From contig CAAGHB010000089.1 of NCBI GenBank assembly GCA_900769535.1, positions 1 through 15,519 on the forward strand: 15,519 nucleotides of DNA. Direction: 5' to 3'. Both the position numbers and the translations under genes were made by a program. This document shows, piece by piece, positions 1 through 7,181 of the stretch (positions within the stretch are counted from its first letter, which is position 1; each line of letters starts with the position of its first letter). The notes beneath the pieces were generated by a model. It was not told the origin of the DNA. It did no database searches and worked only from the letters and a program-made list of their open reading frames with translations. The stretch is from Clostridia bacterium. GTDB lineage: Bacteria; Bacillota; Clostridia; Oscillospirales; Acutalibacteraceae.

Positions 1-14
1 ATCTGCCGTTTTTT

Positions 15-90
15 TGGTGGAGACGAAGGGGATCGAACCCTCGACCTTACGGATGCGAACCGTACGCTCTCCCAGCTGAGCTACGCCCCC
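15..90 (-). tRNA. tRNA-Ala (anticodon CGC)
   Basis: On the minus strand this folds as a full cloverleaf of 76 nt including an encoded 3' CCA. It has a 7-bp acceptor stem, a 4-bp D stem with a GG-containing 8-nt loop, a 5-bp anticodon stem closing the loop TTCGCAT, a 5-nt variable loop and a T arm with loop TTCGATC. The anticodon CGC reads codon GCG. The acceptor stem carries a G3-U70 wobble pair, the classical identity element for alanyl-tRNA synthetase, which supports the Ala assignment independently of the anticodon. No other tRNA is visible in the window, although the cluster could continue to the left. Confidence 0.96.
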
Positions 91-96
91 ATTTAT

Positions 97-131
97 ACGT
101 TACCGCGCTTTTTCAGCGCGGTAACGTTTTT
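97..131 (+). terminator. Strong hairpin with T-run, terminator-like
   Basis: A perfect 13-bp stem (97-109 with 115-127) closes a 5-nt loop and is followed on the plus strand by TTTTT (127-131). The hairpin lies between the stop codon of the DUF4190 gene and the tRNA, both on the minus strand. In the minus direction the stem is preceded by A residues and followed only by ATAAAT, so it would be an imperfect intrinsic terminator for the DUF4190 gene. Its best polarity is for plus-strand transcripts, yet no plus-strand gene is present nearby. It may act in both directions. Confidence 0.6.
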
Positions 132-153
132 ACCATATTCAATTTTTTGCGTG

Positions 154-1113
154 TCAAATATTACCGTTTCGATAATTCTCTAATTTTTCGTCAAAATAGC
201 GGTCAAAATCGTCTTCATCGTATCCGTCATAATCTTCGTAATAATATCCGTCATCATAATAATCATCATAATACAATTCGTCGGTTTCGCTAAAAACGGC
301 TATTAAAGTAAGCAATGCAAGTCCAAGAGCAATAAAGCCGGTGATAATTCCTGTAAGCGATTTGCCGTCCTTTTTACCGTTTGTTCGGGCCACAAAGCCA
401 AAAACAACACCCAGAACGCCAAGAACGAGCCCTGTGAATATTCCCCACCAAAGCGCAATTCCGCAAATACCGCAAACCATTGCAGCAATAGCCATTCCGT
501 TACCTCTGTTTTCGATATATCCATACGGGTTATACGGCTGATATGGCTGATTGTTTACCTGATTATGATAATACGGCGGCTGCGGCTGATTGGAATAGGG
601 CTGATATTGACGGTTTTGTACATTCGGCTGAGGAGCATTTGGCGGTACGGCAGGATTATACCCCTGCGGTGATATTGATTGCTGATAGGTATAGCCGTTG
701 TTCATCGGCTGAGGAGGTTTCGGCGGCTGAACCGGCTGGTTTACCGGCTGATTTGGATTCGGGCAATACCGGCCGTAAAAGTTAGGCGGCACCTGATTAT
801 TCGGTTGAGGCGCATAAGGCATCTGCGGCTGTACCGGCATCTGCATCGGCTGAGGCGGCACATATTCGGGCGGAAATGGACTTCCCTCCGGCTGAACAGG
901 CGGGTCCACCCTATTTATCGGCTCGGCAGAATATCCTATCGGCGCAAAATTCTGCTCATTTGCCTCAATCTGCGGTTGCTGATTAGAGCAAACCGGCTCC
1001 TCTGCCCTCTCCTGCGAATCGATAGCAATATCGTTGTTTATATCATTATTTACTTTAATTTCTTCATTTTCGGTGACGGTTTCGTTAACCTGTAATTCCT
1101 TGTTTTCGTCCAT
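154..1113 (-). CDS. DUF4190-type membrane protein with Pro/Gln-rich N-terminus
   Basis: A 319-residue protein of unknown function. Residues 1-55 are acidic and Asn/Glu-rich. About 56-200 is low-complexity sequence dominated by Pro, Gln, Asn and Tyr, with many PQP, QPY and QPV units, and is very likely disordered. Two hydrophobic segments follow, about 207-241 and 252-274, separated by a short loop with KKDGKS. The Gly/Ala-rich hydrophobic pair with a Lys/Gly loop resembles DUF4190 domains, which are common behind Pro-rich tails in Firmicutes. The last 45 residues are extremely rich in Tyr and Asp. With two membrane spans both tails should be on the same side, probably the cytoplasm. The start is well supported by AGGAGG eight bases upstream of ATG, and a consensus-like promoter precedes it, so it is probably its own transcription unit. 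Its role is not known. Confidence 0.85.
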   Translation of the reverse strand: MDENKELQVNETVTENEEIKVNNDINNDIAIDSQERAEEPVCSNQQPQIEANEQNFAPIGYSAEPINRVDPPVQPEGSPFPPEYVPPQPMQMPVQPQMPYAPQPNNQVPPNFYGRYCPNPNQPVNQPVQPPKPPQPMNNGYTYQQSISPQGYNPAVPPNAPQPNVQNRQYQPYSNQPQPPYYHNQVNNQPYQPYNPYGYIENRGNGMAIAAMVCGICGIALWWGIFTGLVLGVLGVVFGFVARTNGKKDGKSLTGIITGFIALGLALLTLIAVFSETDELYYDDYYDDGYYYEDYDGYDEDDFDRYFDEKLENYRNGNI

Positions 1114-1138
1114 TTTAATCGCCTCCTATGTTAATTAA

Positions 1139-1167
1139 ATTATATATCAGTCATGCATAATAGTCAA
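1139..1167 (-). promoter_or_regulatory. SigA-type promoter of the DUF4190 gene
   Basis: On the minus strand a -35 box TTGACT (1162-1167) is followed after exactly 17 bases by a perfect -10 box TATAAT (1139-1144). Transcription would start near position 1132, just upstream of the Shine-Dalgarno site at 1122-1127. The -35 box abuts the stop codon of nth, so the promoter fills the whole 54-base gap. Confidence 0.8.
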
Positions 1168-1800
1168 TTACATTTTAGATGCTGATTTGCAAACTCCGTT
1201 TAAAACACACTGCTCGCATTTAGGCGTTCTTGCTATGCAAACCGCTCTACCGTGAAGGACGATTCGGTGGCAAAAATCATTAGATTTGTCGGGGGGGAGC
1301 AATTTTTTAAGCTGCATCTCGACCTTAAACGCATCCTTTGAATCGCAGAGGCCAAGAAGTCCGCTTATTCGTATAACGTGGGTATCGGCTACAACGGCCG
1401 GCTTTTTATAAATATCACCTAAAATAAGGTTTGCCGTCTTTCTTCCTACGCCGGAAAGAGACAAAAGCTCCTCCATTTTATCGGGAACCCTGCCGCCGAA
1501 ATCATCACGCAGTTTTTTGCACATATTTACGATGTCAGCCGCCTTTGTTTTATAAAGGCCGCAGGATTTTATGTACTCCGCAACCTCGTTTACGTCGGCT
1601 TCGGCAAACTCGTCAACCGAGCGAAACCGAGCAAAAAGCGCAGGCGTAACCATGTTTACGCGCTTATCGGTGCACTGCGCCGAAAGCCGCGTTGCAATAA
1701 GCAGCTCGTGGGGTGCCGAATAATTAAGCTGACACTCCGCCTCGGGATATTCCTGCCACAGAATACGCATTATTTCGGCAGTCCTTTCCTTTTTGGTCAT
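1168..1800 (-). CDS. nth: Endonuclease III, base-excision repair DNA glycosylase/AP lyase
   Basis: A 210-residue protein of normal length for the family. It removes oxidised pyrimidines from DNA and nicks the resulting abasic site. The helix-hairpin-helix is seen at about 115-125 (LSGVGRKTANL), with the catalytic Schiff-base lysine at Lys121. The catalytic aspartate is Asp139 in VADTHV. The C-terminus carries the 4Fe-4S loop with Cys188, Cys195, Cys198 and Cys204 in the spacing C-x6-C-x2-C-x5-C. These positions differ by only one from the E. coli enzyme. The ATG start is preceded by GGGGAG at eight bases. The gene follows the ATPase operon terminator with very little room for a promoter, so it is expressed either from a promoter overlapping that terminator or by read-through. 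Confidence 0.97.
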   Translation of the reverse strand: MTKKERTAEIMRILWQEYPEAECQLNYSAPHELLIATRLSAQCTDKRVNMVTPALFARFRSVDEFAEADVNEVAEYIKSCGLYKTKAADIVNMCKKLRDDFGGRVPDKMEELLSLSGVGRKTANLILGDIYKKPAVVADTHVIRISGLLGLCDSKDAFKVEMQLKKLLPPDKSNDFCHRIVLHGRAVCIARTPKCEQCVLNGVCKSASKM

Positions 1801-1819
1801 CTAGATTTCTCCCCTTTTT

Positions 1820-1872
1820 AATAATAAAAAACGGGACGGCACAGACAAATAAAATCCATCGTCCACCGTCCC
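1820..1872 (-). terminator. Intrinsic terminator of the V-type ATPase operon
   Basis: Reading the minus strand, GGGACGG (1866-1872) pairs with CCGTCCC (1833-1839). A possible extra GGAC/GTCT pairing lies in the long intervening sequence, and the stem is followed by GTTTTTTATTATT. It begins eight bases after the stop codon of the subunit D gene. Confidence 0.8.
1821..1848 (-). promoter_or_regulatory. Candidate nth promoter inside the upstream terminator
   Basis: On the minus strand TTGTCT (1843-1848) and TATTAT (1821-1826) are separated by 16 bases. The spacer contains the 3' arm of the terminator stem, and the -10 box overlaps the end of its T-run. The -35 box matches consensus at four of six positions and the -10 box at five of six. 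It is the only promoter-like pair between the ATPase operon and nth. Plausible, not proven. Confidence 0.4.
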
Positions 1873-1879
1873 CTTTTCA

Positions 1880-2536
1880 CTAATTTTTGCTGTAATTGTG
1901 CGCCTTTTCGAGCATCATATCCTTTACCTTCATCAATCGCGCACGTGATGAACGGTCGTTTTCCTCGAGCTTCATCGAAATATACTTTATGGTTTCGCGA
2001 TAGCGCGGAATCATTACGTGTTCGAGGGCATTTACCCTTCGTCTCGTTTTTTCAATTTCGGAAGCCATAAGCTGCAAGGATTTCTCATTCCTTGCCAACG
2101 TGATAAGCTCGTTTGTGAGGCGGCTGAGGCCCTCAACCGCATCGTCAAGCTCAAATCCCGTAAAGGCAAATCCGTAAGGAAAAATATCTCCCTCACTATC
2201 GGTACGGGTGGTCGTTTCGAATTCAGGGATGTTGACCGACATAACGTTTTTCGGCTTTACCGAAAGATAAATCTCCTGCTTTGGCGCAAGAAGCGCCGCG
2301 TCCATCGCCTTTCTGTCCATAGCGGCGGCGGCCAAAACAAATCTGTTATTAGCGTCAGAAAGTCCCTTTTCGACCTTTATTCTCAGCTCCTTGGTCTCTT
2401 TTACAAGGTCAAGAAACTGGCGCATAAGCTCGTCTCGCTTATCCTTTAACAGCTTGTGTCCCCGAACGGCTGTACTAAGCTGCTTTTTGAGCCGTGTAAG
2501 CTGCATTCGCGTCGGATTTACATTCATTACAGCCAT
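1880..2536 (-). CDS. atpD: V-type ATP synthase subunit D (central shaft)
   Basis: A 218-residue subunit of the rotating central stalk, NtpD in Enterococcus hirae. It links the A3B3 head to the membrane rotor together with subunits F and C. The N-terminus MAVMNVNPTRMQLTRLKKQL is the family signature. Long helical stretches at about 5-75 and 130-205 are expected to form the antiparallel coiled coil that penetrates the head, and the middle part is the less conserved globular region. AAAGGAGAG sits seven bases before the ATG. It is the last gene of the operon, 48 bases after subunit B and directly before the terminator. Confidence 0.96.
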   Translation of the reverse strand: MAVMNVNPTRMQLTRLKKQLSTAVRGHKLLKDKRDELMRQFLDLVKETKELRIKVEKGLSDANNRFVLAAAAMDRKAMDAALLAPKQEIYLSVKPKNVMSVNIPEFETTTRTDSEGDIFPYGFAFTGFELDDAVEGLSRLTNELITLARNEKSLQLMASEIEKTRRRVNALEHVMIPRYRETIKYISMKLEENDRSSRARLMKVKDMMLEKAHNYSKN

Positions 2537-2584
2537 ATCGAAGCTCTCCTTTACTCAAAATTTAAACGTGTAAATACCTATCTT

Positions 2585-3958
2585 TTAATGCTTGCCGTAA
2601 TGCTCGTCGAGCATAGTATCGCTGATTCGTTTAAGCTCGCTTCGCGGCAAAATAGAAAGCAATTTCCAGCCGAGATTAAGGGTTTCCTCGATTGTTCGGT
2701 TGGTATCAAAGCCCTGTGACACATACTCCTGCTCGAACTGCTCGGCAAACTTTGCATACAGCTTATCGATATCTGTGAGCGCCGCTTCACCGAGGATTAC
2801 CATAAGCTCCTTTGCGTCCTTGCCTCGCGCATAAGCGGCAAAAAGCTGGTTCATGGTACTTGCATGGTCAATTCGTGTTCTGCCTTCGCCGATACCCTTA
2901 TCTTTAAGTCGGGAAAGAGACGGCAAAACGTCAACAGGCGGCACTACTCCCTTTCGGTGTAATTCACGCGAAAGGATAATCTGGCCCTCGGTGATGTATC
3001 CCGTAAGGTCGGGAATAGGATGGGTTTTGTCATCCTCGGGCATGGTGAGAATCGGTATCATTGTGATTGAGCCGTCCTTGCCCTTTTGGCGTCCTGCTCT
3101 CTCGTAAAGGGTAGCAAGGTCGGTGTACATATATCCGGGATAGCCGCGTCGTCCTGGTACTTCCTTTCGTGCGGCAGAAACCTCACGCAAGGCGTCGGAA
3201 TAGTTTGTAATATCGGTCATGATAACGAGCACGTGCATACCGAGGTCGAACGCAAGATACTCGGCGGCGGTAAGCGCCATTCGGGGAGTTGCGATTCGCT
3301 CGATTGCGGGGTCGTTAGCAAGGTTTACGAACATAACGGTTCGGTCAAGGGCTCCCGTCTCCCTGAACGATTCGACAAAGTAATTCGATTCCTCAAAGGT
3401 GATACCCATAGCCGCGAATACAACGGCGAATTGCTCATCCTTACCCCTTACGGCTGCCTGACGTGCTATCTGGGCAGCAAGATTGGCATGGGGCAATCCC
3501 GATGCCGAGAAAATGGGCAATTTTTGTCCACGAACGAGGGTATTAAGTCCGTCAATGGCGGACACTCCCGTTTGAATAAACTCCTGCGGATAGTTTCGTG
3601 CGGCAGGGTTCATCGGACGTCCGTTAATGTCGAGACGTTTTTCGGGAATAAGGGCAGGGCCGTTATCAATCGGTCTGCCGAGTCCGTCGAATACTCGCGA
3701 AAGCATATCGGGCGACACGGCAAGCTCCATTGAGCGACCTAAAAAGCGCACCTTTGAATCGGCAAGATTGATTCCCGACGCGCTTTCAAAAAGCTGAACC
3801 AGCGCATTTGAGCCGTTTACTTCAAGCACCTTACAACGACGCTTTTCACCGTTTGGAAGCTCGATTTCGCCAAGCTCGTCATATTTTACATTCTCGACGT
3901 CGCCGACCATCATAAGAGGACCTGCGACCTCGCGTATCGTTCTATATTCCTTTGGCAT
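2585..3958 (-). CDS. atpB: V-type ATP synthase subunit B (non-catalytic head subunit)
   Basis: A 457-residue B chain, one short of the 458 usual for Enterococcus NtpB. It alternates with A in the A3B3 hexamer and contributes to the nucleotide site from the opposite face. As expected for B, the P-loop region is degenerate (SASGLPHANL, 151-160) with no GKT. The arginine finger is present as Arg350 in PSLSRLKDKG, the same position as in E. hirae. The ATG shares one base with the TGA stop of subunit A (TGATG), so translation is probably coupled and keeps A and B equimolar. Confidence 0.98.
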   Translation of the reverse strand: MPKEYRTIREVAGPLMMVGDVENVKYDELGEIELPNGEKRRCKVLEVNGSNALVQLFESASGINLADSKVRFLGRSMELAVSPDMLSRVFDGLGRPIDNGPALIPEKRLDINGRPMNPAARNYPQEFIQTGVSAIDGLNTLVRGQKLPIFSASGLPHANLAAQIARQAAVRGKDEQFAVVFAAMGITFEESNYFVESFRETGALDRTVMFVNLANDPAIERIATPRMALTAAEYLAFDLGMHVLVIMTDITNYSDALREVSAARKEVPGRRGYPGYMYTDLATLYERAGRQKGKDGSITMIPILTMPEDDKTHPIPDLTGYITEGQIILSRELHRKGVVPPVDVLPSLSRLKDKGIGEGRTRIDHASTMNQLFAAYARGKDAKELMVILGEAALTDIDKLYAKFAEQFEQEYVSQGFDTNRTIEETLNLGWKLLSILPRSELKRISDTMLDEHYGKH

Positions 3959-5727
3959 CAGTCGTCTCCCCTTTCGATAACCGACTCGATTTCGGCGTCA
4001 ATCGCCTTTACTATCTCGTCATATTCGGCGCTGAGTTTTGCTTCCTCAATATATTTATATCGGCCGATGCTTTCGCGCGAAGGCATCTTTACAAGCTCGT
4101 TAATATTAGCCCCTCTGTCAAGTGCGGCGCTTGCCTTGTCGTAATAATAGAAAATAAGCTGCATGAGCAAACGCTGTTTTTCGAGGGATGTATAGGTATC
4201 GGTTTCGTGGAATGCATTTTGGTGCAAATAGTCCTCGCGAATCGAACGTGAAACCTCCAAAATGAGACGGTCCGAAGCACTCAGAGCATCCATACCGACC
4301 ATTTTTACGATTTCTTCGAGCTCGGCTTCCTGCTGTAACAAGCCCATAAGCCGTGCTCTGAGTCCTGTCCAGTCGCTTCCGACATTTTCATTAAACCATT
4401 TTGAAAGCGAGTCGGCATAAAGCGAATAGCTTGTAAGCCAGTTGATTGCGGGGAAATGGCGCTTATAAGCAAGGGACGCATCAAGGCCCCAGAAAACCTT
4501 TACGATTCGGAGGGTCGCCTGGGATACCGGCTCGGAAATGTCTCCGCCCGGAGGCGATACGGCGCCGATAACCGAAAGCGCACCCTCGGTATCCTCACTG
4601 CCGTTTACTATTACGCGGCCTGCCCTTTCGTAAAACTGAGCAAGACGCGAGCCGAGATATGCGGGATATCCTTCTTCGCCCGGCATTTCTTCAAGTCGGC
4701 CTGACATTTCGCGGAGCGCCTCTGCCCAACGAGAAGTGGAGTCGGCCATAAGCGCAACGGTATAGCCCATATCGCGAAAATACTCGGCAATGGTGATTCC
4801 CGTATAAATTGATGCTTCGCGAGCCGCAACAGGCATATCCGAAGTATTAGCAATAAGAACGGTTCTCTCCATAAGAGAGTTTCCTGTACGCGGGTCTTTA
4901 AGCTCAGGGAATTCGTTAAGAACGTCGGTCATTTCGTTTCCGCGTTCGCCACATCCGATATACACGATTATGTCGGCTGCTGCCCATTTCGCAAGCTGGT
5001 GCTGAACTACCGTTTTACCCGAGCCGAATGGGCCGGGAACCGACGCTACACCGCCCTTTGCGATAGGAAAGAGGGTGTCGATTACTCTCTGACCTGTTAC
5101 AAGCGGAATATCGGGTGACAGCTTTTTCTTATACGGACGACCTACACGAACGGGCCATACCTGCATCAGCTTAATGGGCTGTTCTGTGCCGTTTTCGAGT
5201 GTGATTGTACCTACGGTATCATCGATGGTAAATTCGCCCTCGTTAATCTCTTTTACCGTACCGACCGTTTTTGCCGGTGCCATTATTTTATGACGTACGA
5301 CGGCCGTTTCCTGAACGAAGCCGATTTCATCGCCCGACTGAACTCGGTCGCCGACCTTTGCCGTTGGGGTGAAATGCCACTTTTTCTCCCTTGAAAGAGA
5401 GGGGACCTCAACGCCTCTTTCGAGATTTGTTCCCGAAACCTTCATAATTTCTTCAAGCGGACGCTGAATTCCGTCAAAGATAGAGCCGATAAGTCCGGGG
5501 CCAAGCTCAACGCTAAGCGGTACTCCCGTTGAAACTACCTTTTCTCCCGGTCCGAGTCCAGAGGTTTCTTCATATACCTGAATAGAAGCCTTGTCGCCGT
5601 GCATTTCAATGATTTCGCCGATAAGTCGGCTCTCACTAACTCGCACAACGTCGAACATATTTGCATCTCGCATTCCCTCCGCTATAACGAGAGGTCCTGC
5701 TACCTTTACAATCGTTCCTTCTTTCAT
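3958..5727 (-). CDS. atpA: V-type ATP synthase catalytic subunit A
   Basis: The catalytic subunit of the V1 head, 589 residues from the chosen start. Walker A is GPFGSGKT at 232-239 with Lys238. The catalytic Glu261 and Arg262 lie in GCGERGNEM, numbering identical to E. hirae NtpA. The A-specific inserted domain falls between about 110 and 190. The frame stays open for 55 more codons to 5892, but those residues are unlike the family and the standard N-terminus MKEGTIVKVAGPLV begins at 5727, so I start there. The start is unusual: the nearest Shine-Dalgarno-like element (AAAGG) lies 14 bases upstream, with a small hairpin between it and the ATG. The 3' end overlaps the start of atpB by one base. 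Confidence 0.97.
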   Translation of the reverse strand: MKEGTIVKVAGPLVIAEGMRDANMFDVVRVSESRLIGEIIEMHGDKASIQVYEETSGLGPGEKVVSTGVPLSVELGPGLIGSIFDGIQRPLEEIMKVSGTNLERGVEVPSLSREKKWHFTPTAKVGDRVQSGDEIGFVQETAVVRHKIMAPAKTVGTVKEINEGEFTIDDTVGTITLENGTEQPIKLMQVWPVRVGRPYKKKLSPDIPLVTGQRVIDTLFPIAKGGVASVPGPFGSGKTVVQHQLAKWAAADIIVYIGCGERGNEMTDVLNEFPELKDPRTGNSLMERTVLIANTSDMPVAAREASIYTGITIAEYFRDMGYTVALMADSTSRWAEALREMSGRLEEMPGEEGYPAYLGSRLAQFYERAGRVIVNGSEDTEGALSVIGAVSPPGGDISEPVSQATLRIVKVFWGLDASLAYKRHFPAINWLTSYSLYADSLSKWFNENVGSDWTGLRARLMGLLQQEAELEEIVKMVGMDALSASDRLILEVSRSIREDYLHQNAFHETDTYTSLEKQRLLMQLIFYYYDKASAALDRGANINELVKMPSRESIGRYKYIEEAKLSAEYDEIVKAIDAEIESVIERGDD

Positions 5728-5744
5728 AGGTTTTTGACCAACCT
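5728..5744 (-). promoter_or_regulatory. Small hairpin directly before the atpA start codon
   Basis: On the minus strand AGGTT and AACCT can pair around a 7-nt loop, ending directly at the ATG of atpA. The stem includes part of the only Shine-Dalgarno-like sequence (AAAGG). Folding would either hide the ribosome site or shorten its effective distance to the ATG. A 5-bp stem is weak, so this is only a candidate translational control element. Confidence 0.3.
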
Positions 5745-5848
5745 TTCCGAATTTAGCTTTTTTACACAAAACTAAAATAATGTTTAACAAAAAATGTGAG
5801 TTTATATTTTTAAGCGTATGCAAAGAAAAGTTGCACCGCCAATTTTTT
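5745..5848 (-). other. AT-rich intergenic spacer within the ATPase operon
   Basis: Together with the hairpin, this makes a 121-base gap between atpF and atpA. The other gaps in the operon are 59 bases or less, or are overlaps. It is visibly richer in A and T than the coding regions. I find no convincing -35/-10 pair, no terminator and no small gene with a ribosome site. One TTGTTAA heptamer on the minus strand matches a Rex half-site, but the partner half is absent. Confidence 0.5.
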
Positions 5849-6172
5849 CTATCCGTTGAATATAATATCCGAACCGACTGCCTGCTCGACAAAGGATTTC
5901 AGCCGAGCCACGCCTATTCCGTTTTTTCTCACTCCCGGAATGGCAACAACAGCCGGGATAAGCATTTCCTCCGTCCTGGCAATCTCTCTTTCGAGAGAAA
6001 CAAACAAGTCCTCGGTGACGTAAATCACCGCGTAATCGCCGCTTGATGCTATTCGGCGAAATTCCTGGGCCGCCGCTAATTCATCGTCGAACGGAAATAT
6101 GTCAAAGCCGACGGCGGCAAATCCCTTTATCGATTCGCTGTCGCCGAATACAGCTATTCTCTTATCAGCCAT
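5849..6172 (-). CDS. atpF: V-type ATP synthase subunit F (central stalk)
   Basis: A 107-residue subunit, NtpG in the E. hirae naming, which binds the D shaft and completes the rotor axle. It has the typical compact alpha/beta pattern: a first strand KRIAVFGD, a central DYAVIYVTED and IPAVVAIPG, and a C-terminal helix with VARLKSFVEQAVG. Length and motif order agree with the family. It overlaps the end of subunit C by eight bases, so the two are translationally coupled. Confidence 0.95.
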   Translation of the reverse strand: MADKRIAVFGDSESIKGFAAVGFDIFPFDDELAAAQEFRRIASSGDYAVIYVTEDLFVSLEREIARTEEMLIPAVVAIPGVRKNGIGVARLKSFVEQAVGSDIIFNG

Positions 6173-7133
6173 AGGTTCGTCTTACCCTCTCTTTTATTGC
6201 TTCGGGTGAACTTCCCGTTCTTATTCCCGAAGCGATTATGTGAATAATTTTATTCTCGGTTTCCTTTGCAAGATAGTAGCCAATGAGCACCTTTTCGCCG
6301 TACGCCGCCATTTTGCATACCTCGGTCTCGATCATAAGAAGGTCGTCAACGTATTTCTCGAATGCACCGCCGCCGTTTTTATACGCCTCGATTGCATCGG
6401 AAAGTCGGTTTTCATCGGTTGAACCTAATTCGCGGATAAGCTCGTTAAGCCCCGCCGACGCCGCCTTTATATACTCGTCCTTTTTAAATCCGTCAAGGCC
6501 GCAAACGGCTCTTTGCATAAAGTCGGGGGTTTTTCCCATCTTTGCCGACCTGATAAGAACCTTAATATTGTAATAAAATACGCTGACCTTTATATACCGA
6601 GCCAAAAAATCCACACCGGTTGATTCGGCCTCCGACACCATTTTCTCCATAATTACACGGTCAATTTCGGCATCGGCAAGCTGGGCATCCCCAAGAGCTA
6701 CCGCCTTGCACGAAAATTCGACCGACTGTGACAGCCAAGCTGGCAGAAGGTCATATTTCTTTTCCGAGACGGCTGATACGATGTCGTCGGTTGGCACGGT
6801 AAAGGGCTCCATAATCAGCCCTTCATAATCGCGGCTACGTAAAATCCCCTTTATAATCAGCTTTATATTATGGGCATCGTTTCGAAGCAAAAAGCAATTA
6901 AAAAGCGAAAAATCGGGCGCAACAGAACGAATATACTCGAACGTTTCGGTCATATTTTCTTCGAGTGAACGGTCGATATCGTTTCCGTAATCGGTATATC
7001 CCTTTTCCTTTAACAGCGAGGACAAACGCTCGATGGAATCAGCGTTTACAAGCTGGTCAATATCCTGTTCGCGCAAAAGGCGAACCTCACGGGCCCTCAC
7101 AGAGCCGGTCGCATATTCATACGAACCACCCAT
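6165..7133 (-). CDS. atpC: V-type ATP synthase subunit C (rotor socket, V0D/AC39 family)
   Basis: A 322-residue, mostly helical protein of the AC39/V0D family. Three of these copies or fewer are not needed: a single C subunit sits on top of the K ring and receives the D/F shaft. The N-terminal part YEYATGSVRAREVRLL and the C-terminal stretch GYYLAKETENKIIHIIASGI followed by a basic tail match bacterial C subunits. GGAGG lies nine bases before the ATG. It starts 48 bases after subunit E and overlaps subunit F at its end. Confidence 0.95.
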   Translation of the reverse strand: MGGSYEYATGSVRAREVRLLREQDIDQLVNADSIERLSSLLKEKGYTDYGNDIDRSLEENMTETFEYIRSVAPDFSLFNCFLLRNDAHNIKLIIKGILRSRDYEGLIMEPFTVPTDDIVSAVSEKKYDLLPAWLSQSVEFSCKAVALGDAQLADAEIDRVIMEKMVSEAESTGVDFLARYIKVSVFYYNIKVLIRSAKMGKTPDFMQRAVCGLDGFKKDEYIKAASAGLNELIRELGSTDENRLSDAIEAYKNGGGAFEKYVDDLLMIETEVCKMAAYGEKVLIGYYLAKETENKIIHIIASGIRTGSSPEAIKERVRRTYG

Positions 7134-7181
7134 TATATCCCGCCTCCTTCTCTTTGCAAAAATATCGTTAGCCCCACAAAA

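Noticed and set aside
132..157. Perfect TTGACA on the minus strand as a tRNA promoter
   Set aside because: The only -10-like word, TATGGT, lies 14 bases away, which is too close, and the start would fall inside the hairpin stem.
195..280. Short repeats as a CRISPR or other interspersed array
   Set aside because: The repeats are short, imperfect and in frame, and they encode the Tyr/Asp tail of a protein. There are no regular spacers.
679..1095. Arg-rich plus-strand frame of 138 residues
   Set aside because: It is the antisense reading of the Pro/Gln-rich tail of the DUF4190 gene. Its Arg/Leu bias reflects that repetitive DNA, and it lacks a ribosome site.
1291..1297. Run of seven G residues in nth as a possible frameshift
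   Set aside because: The frame continues through it, with Lys121 and Asp139 upstream and the four cluster cysteines downstream all in place.
5728..5892. N-terminal extension of subunit A by 55 residues from an upstream ATG
   Set aside because: The extra residues are unlike the family, come from AT-rich spacer and overlap the atpF coding region. The standard N-terminus begins at 5727.
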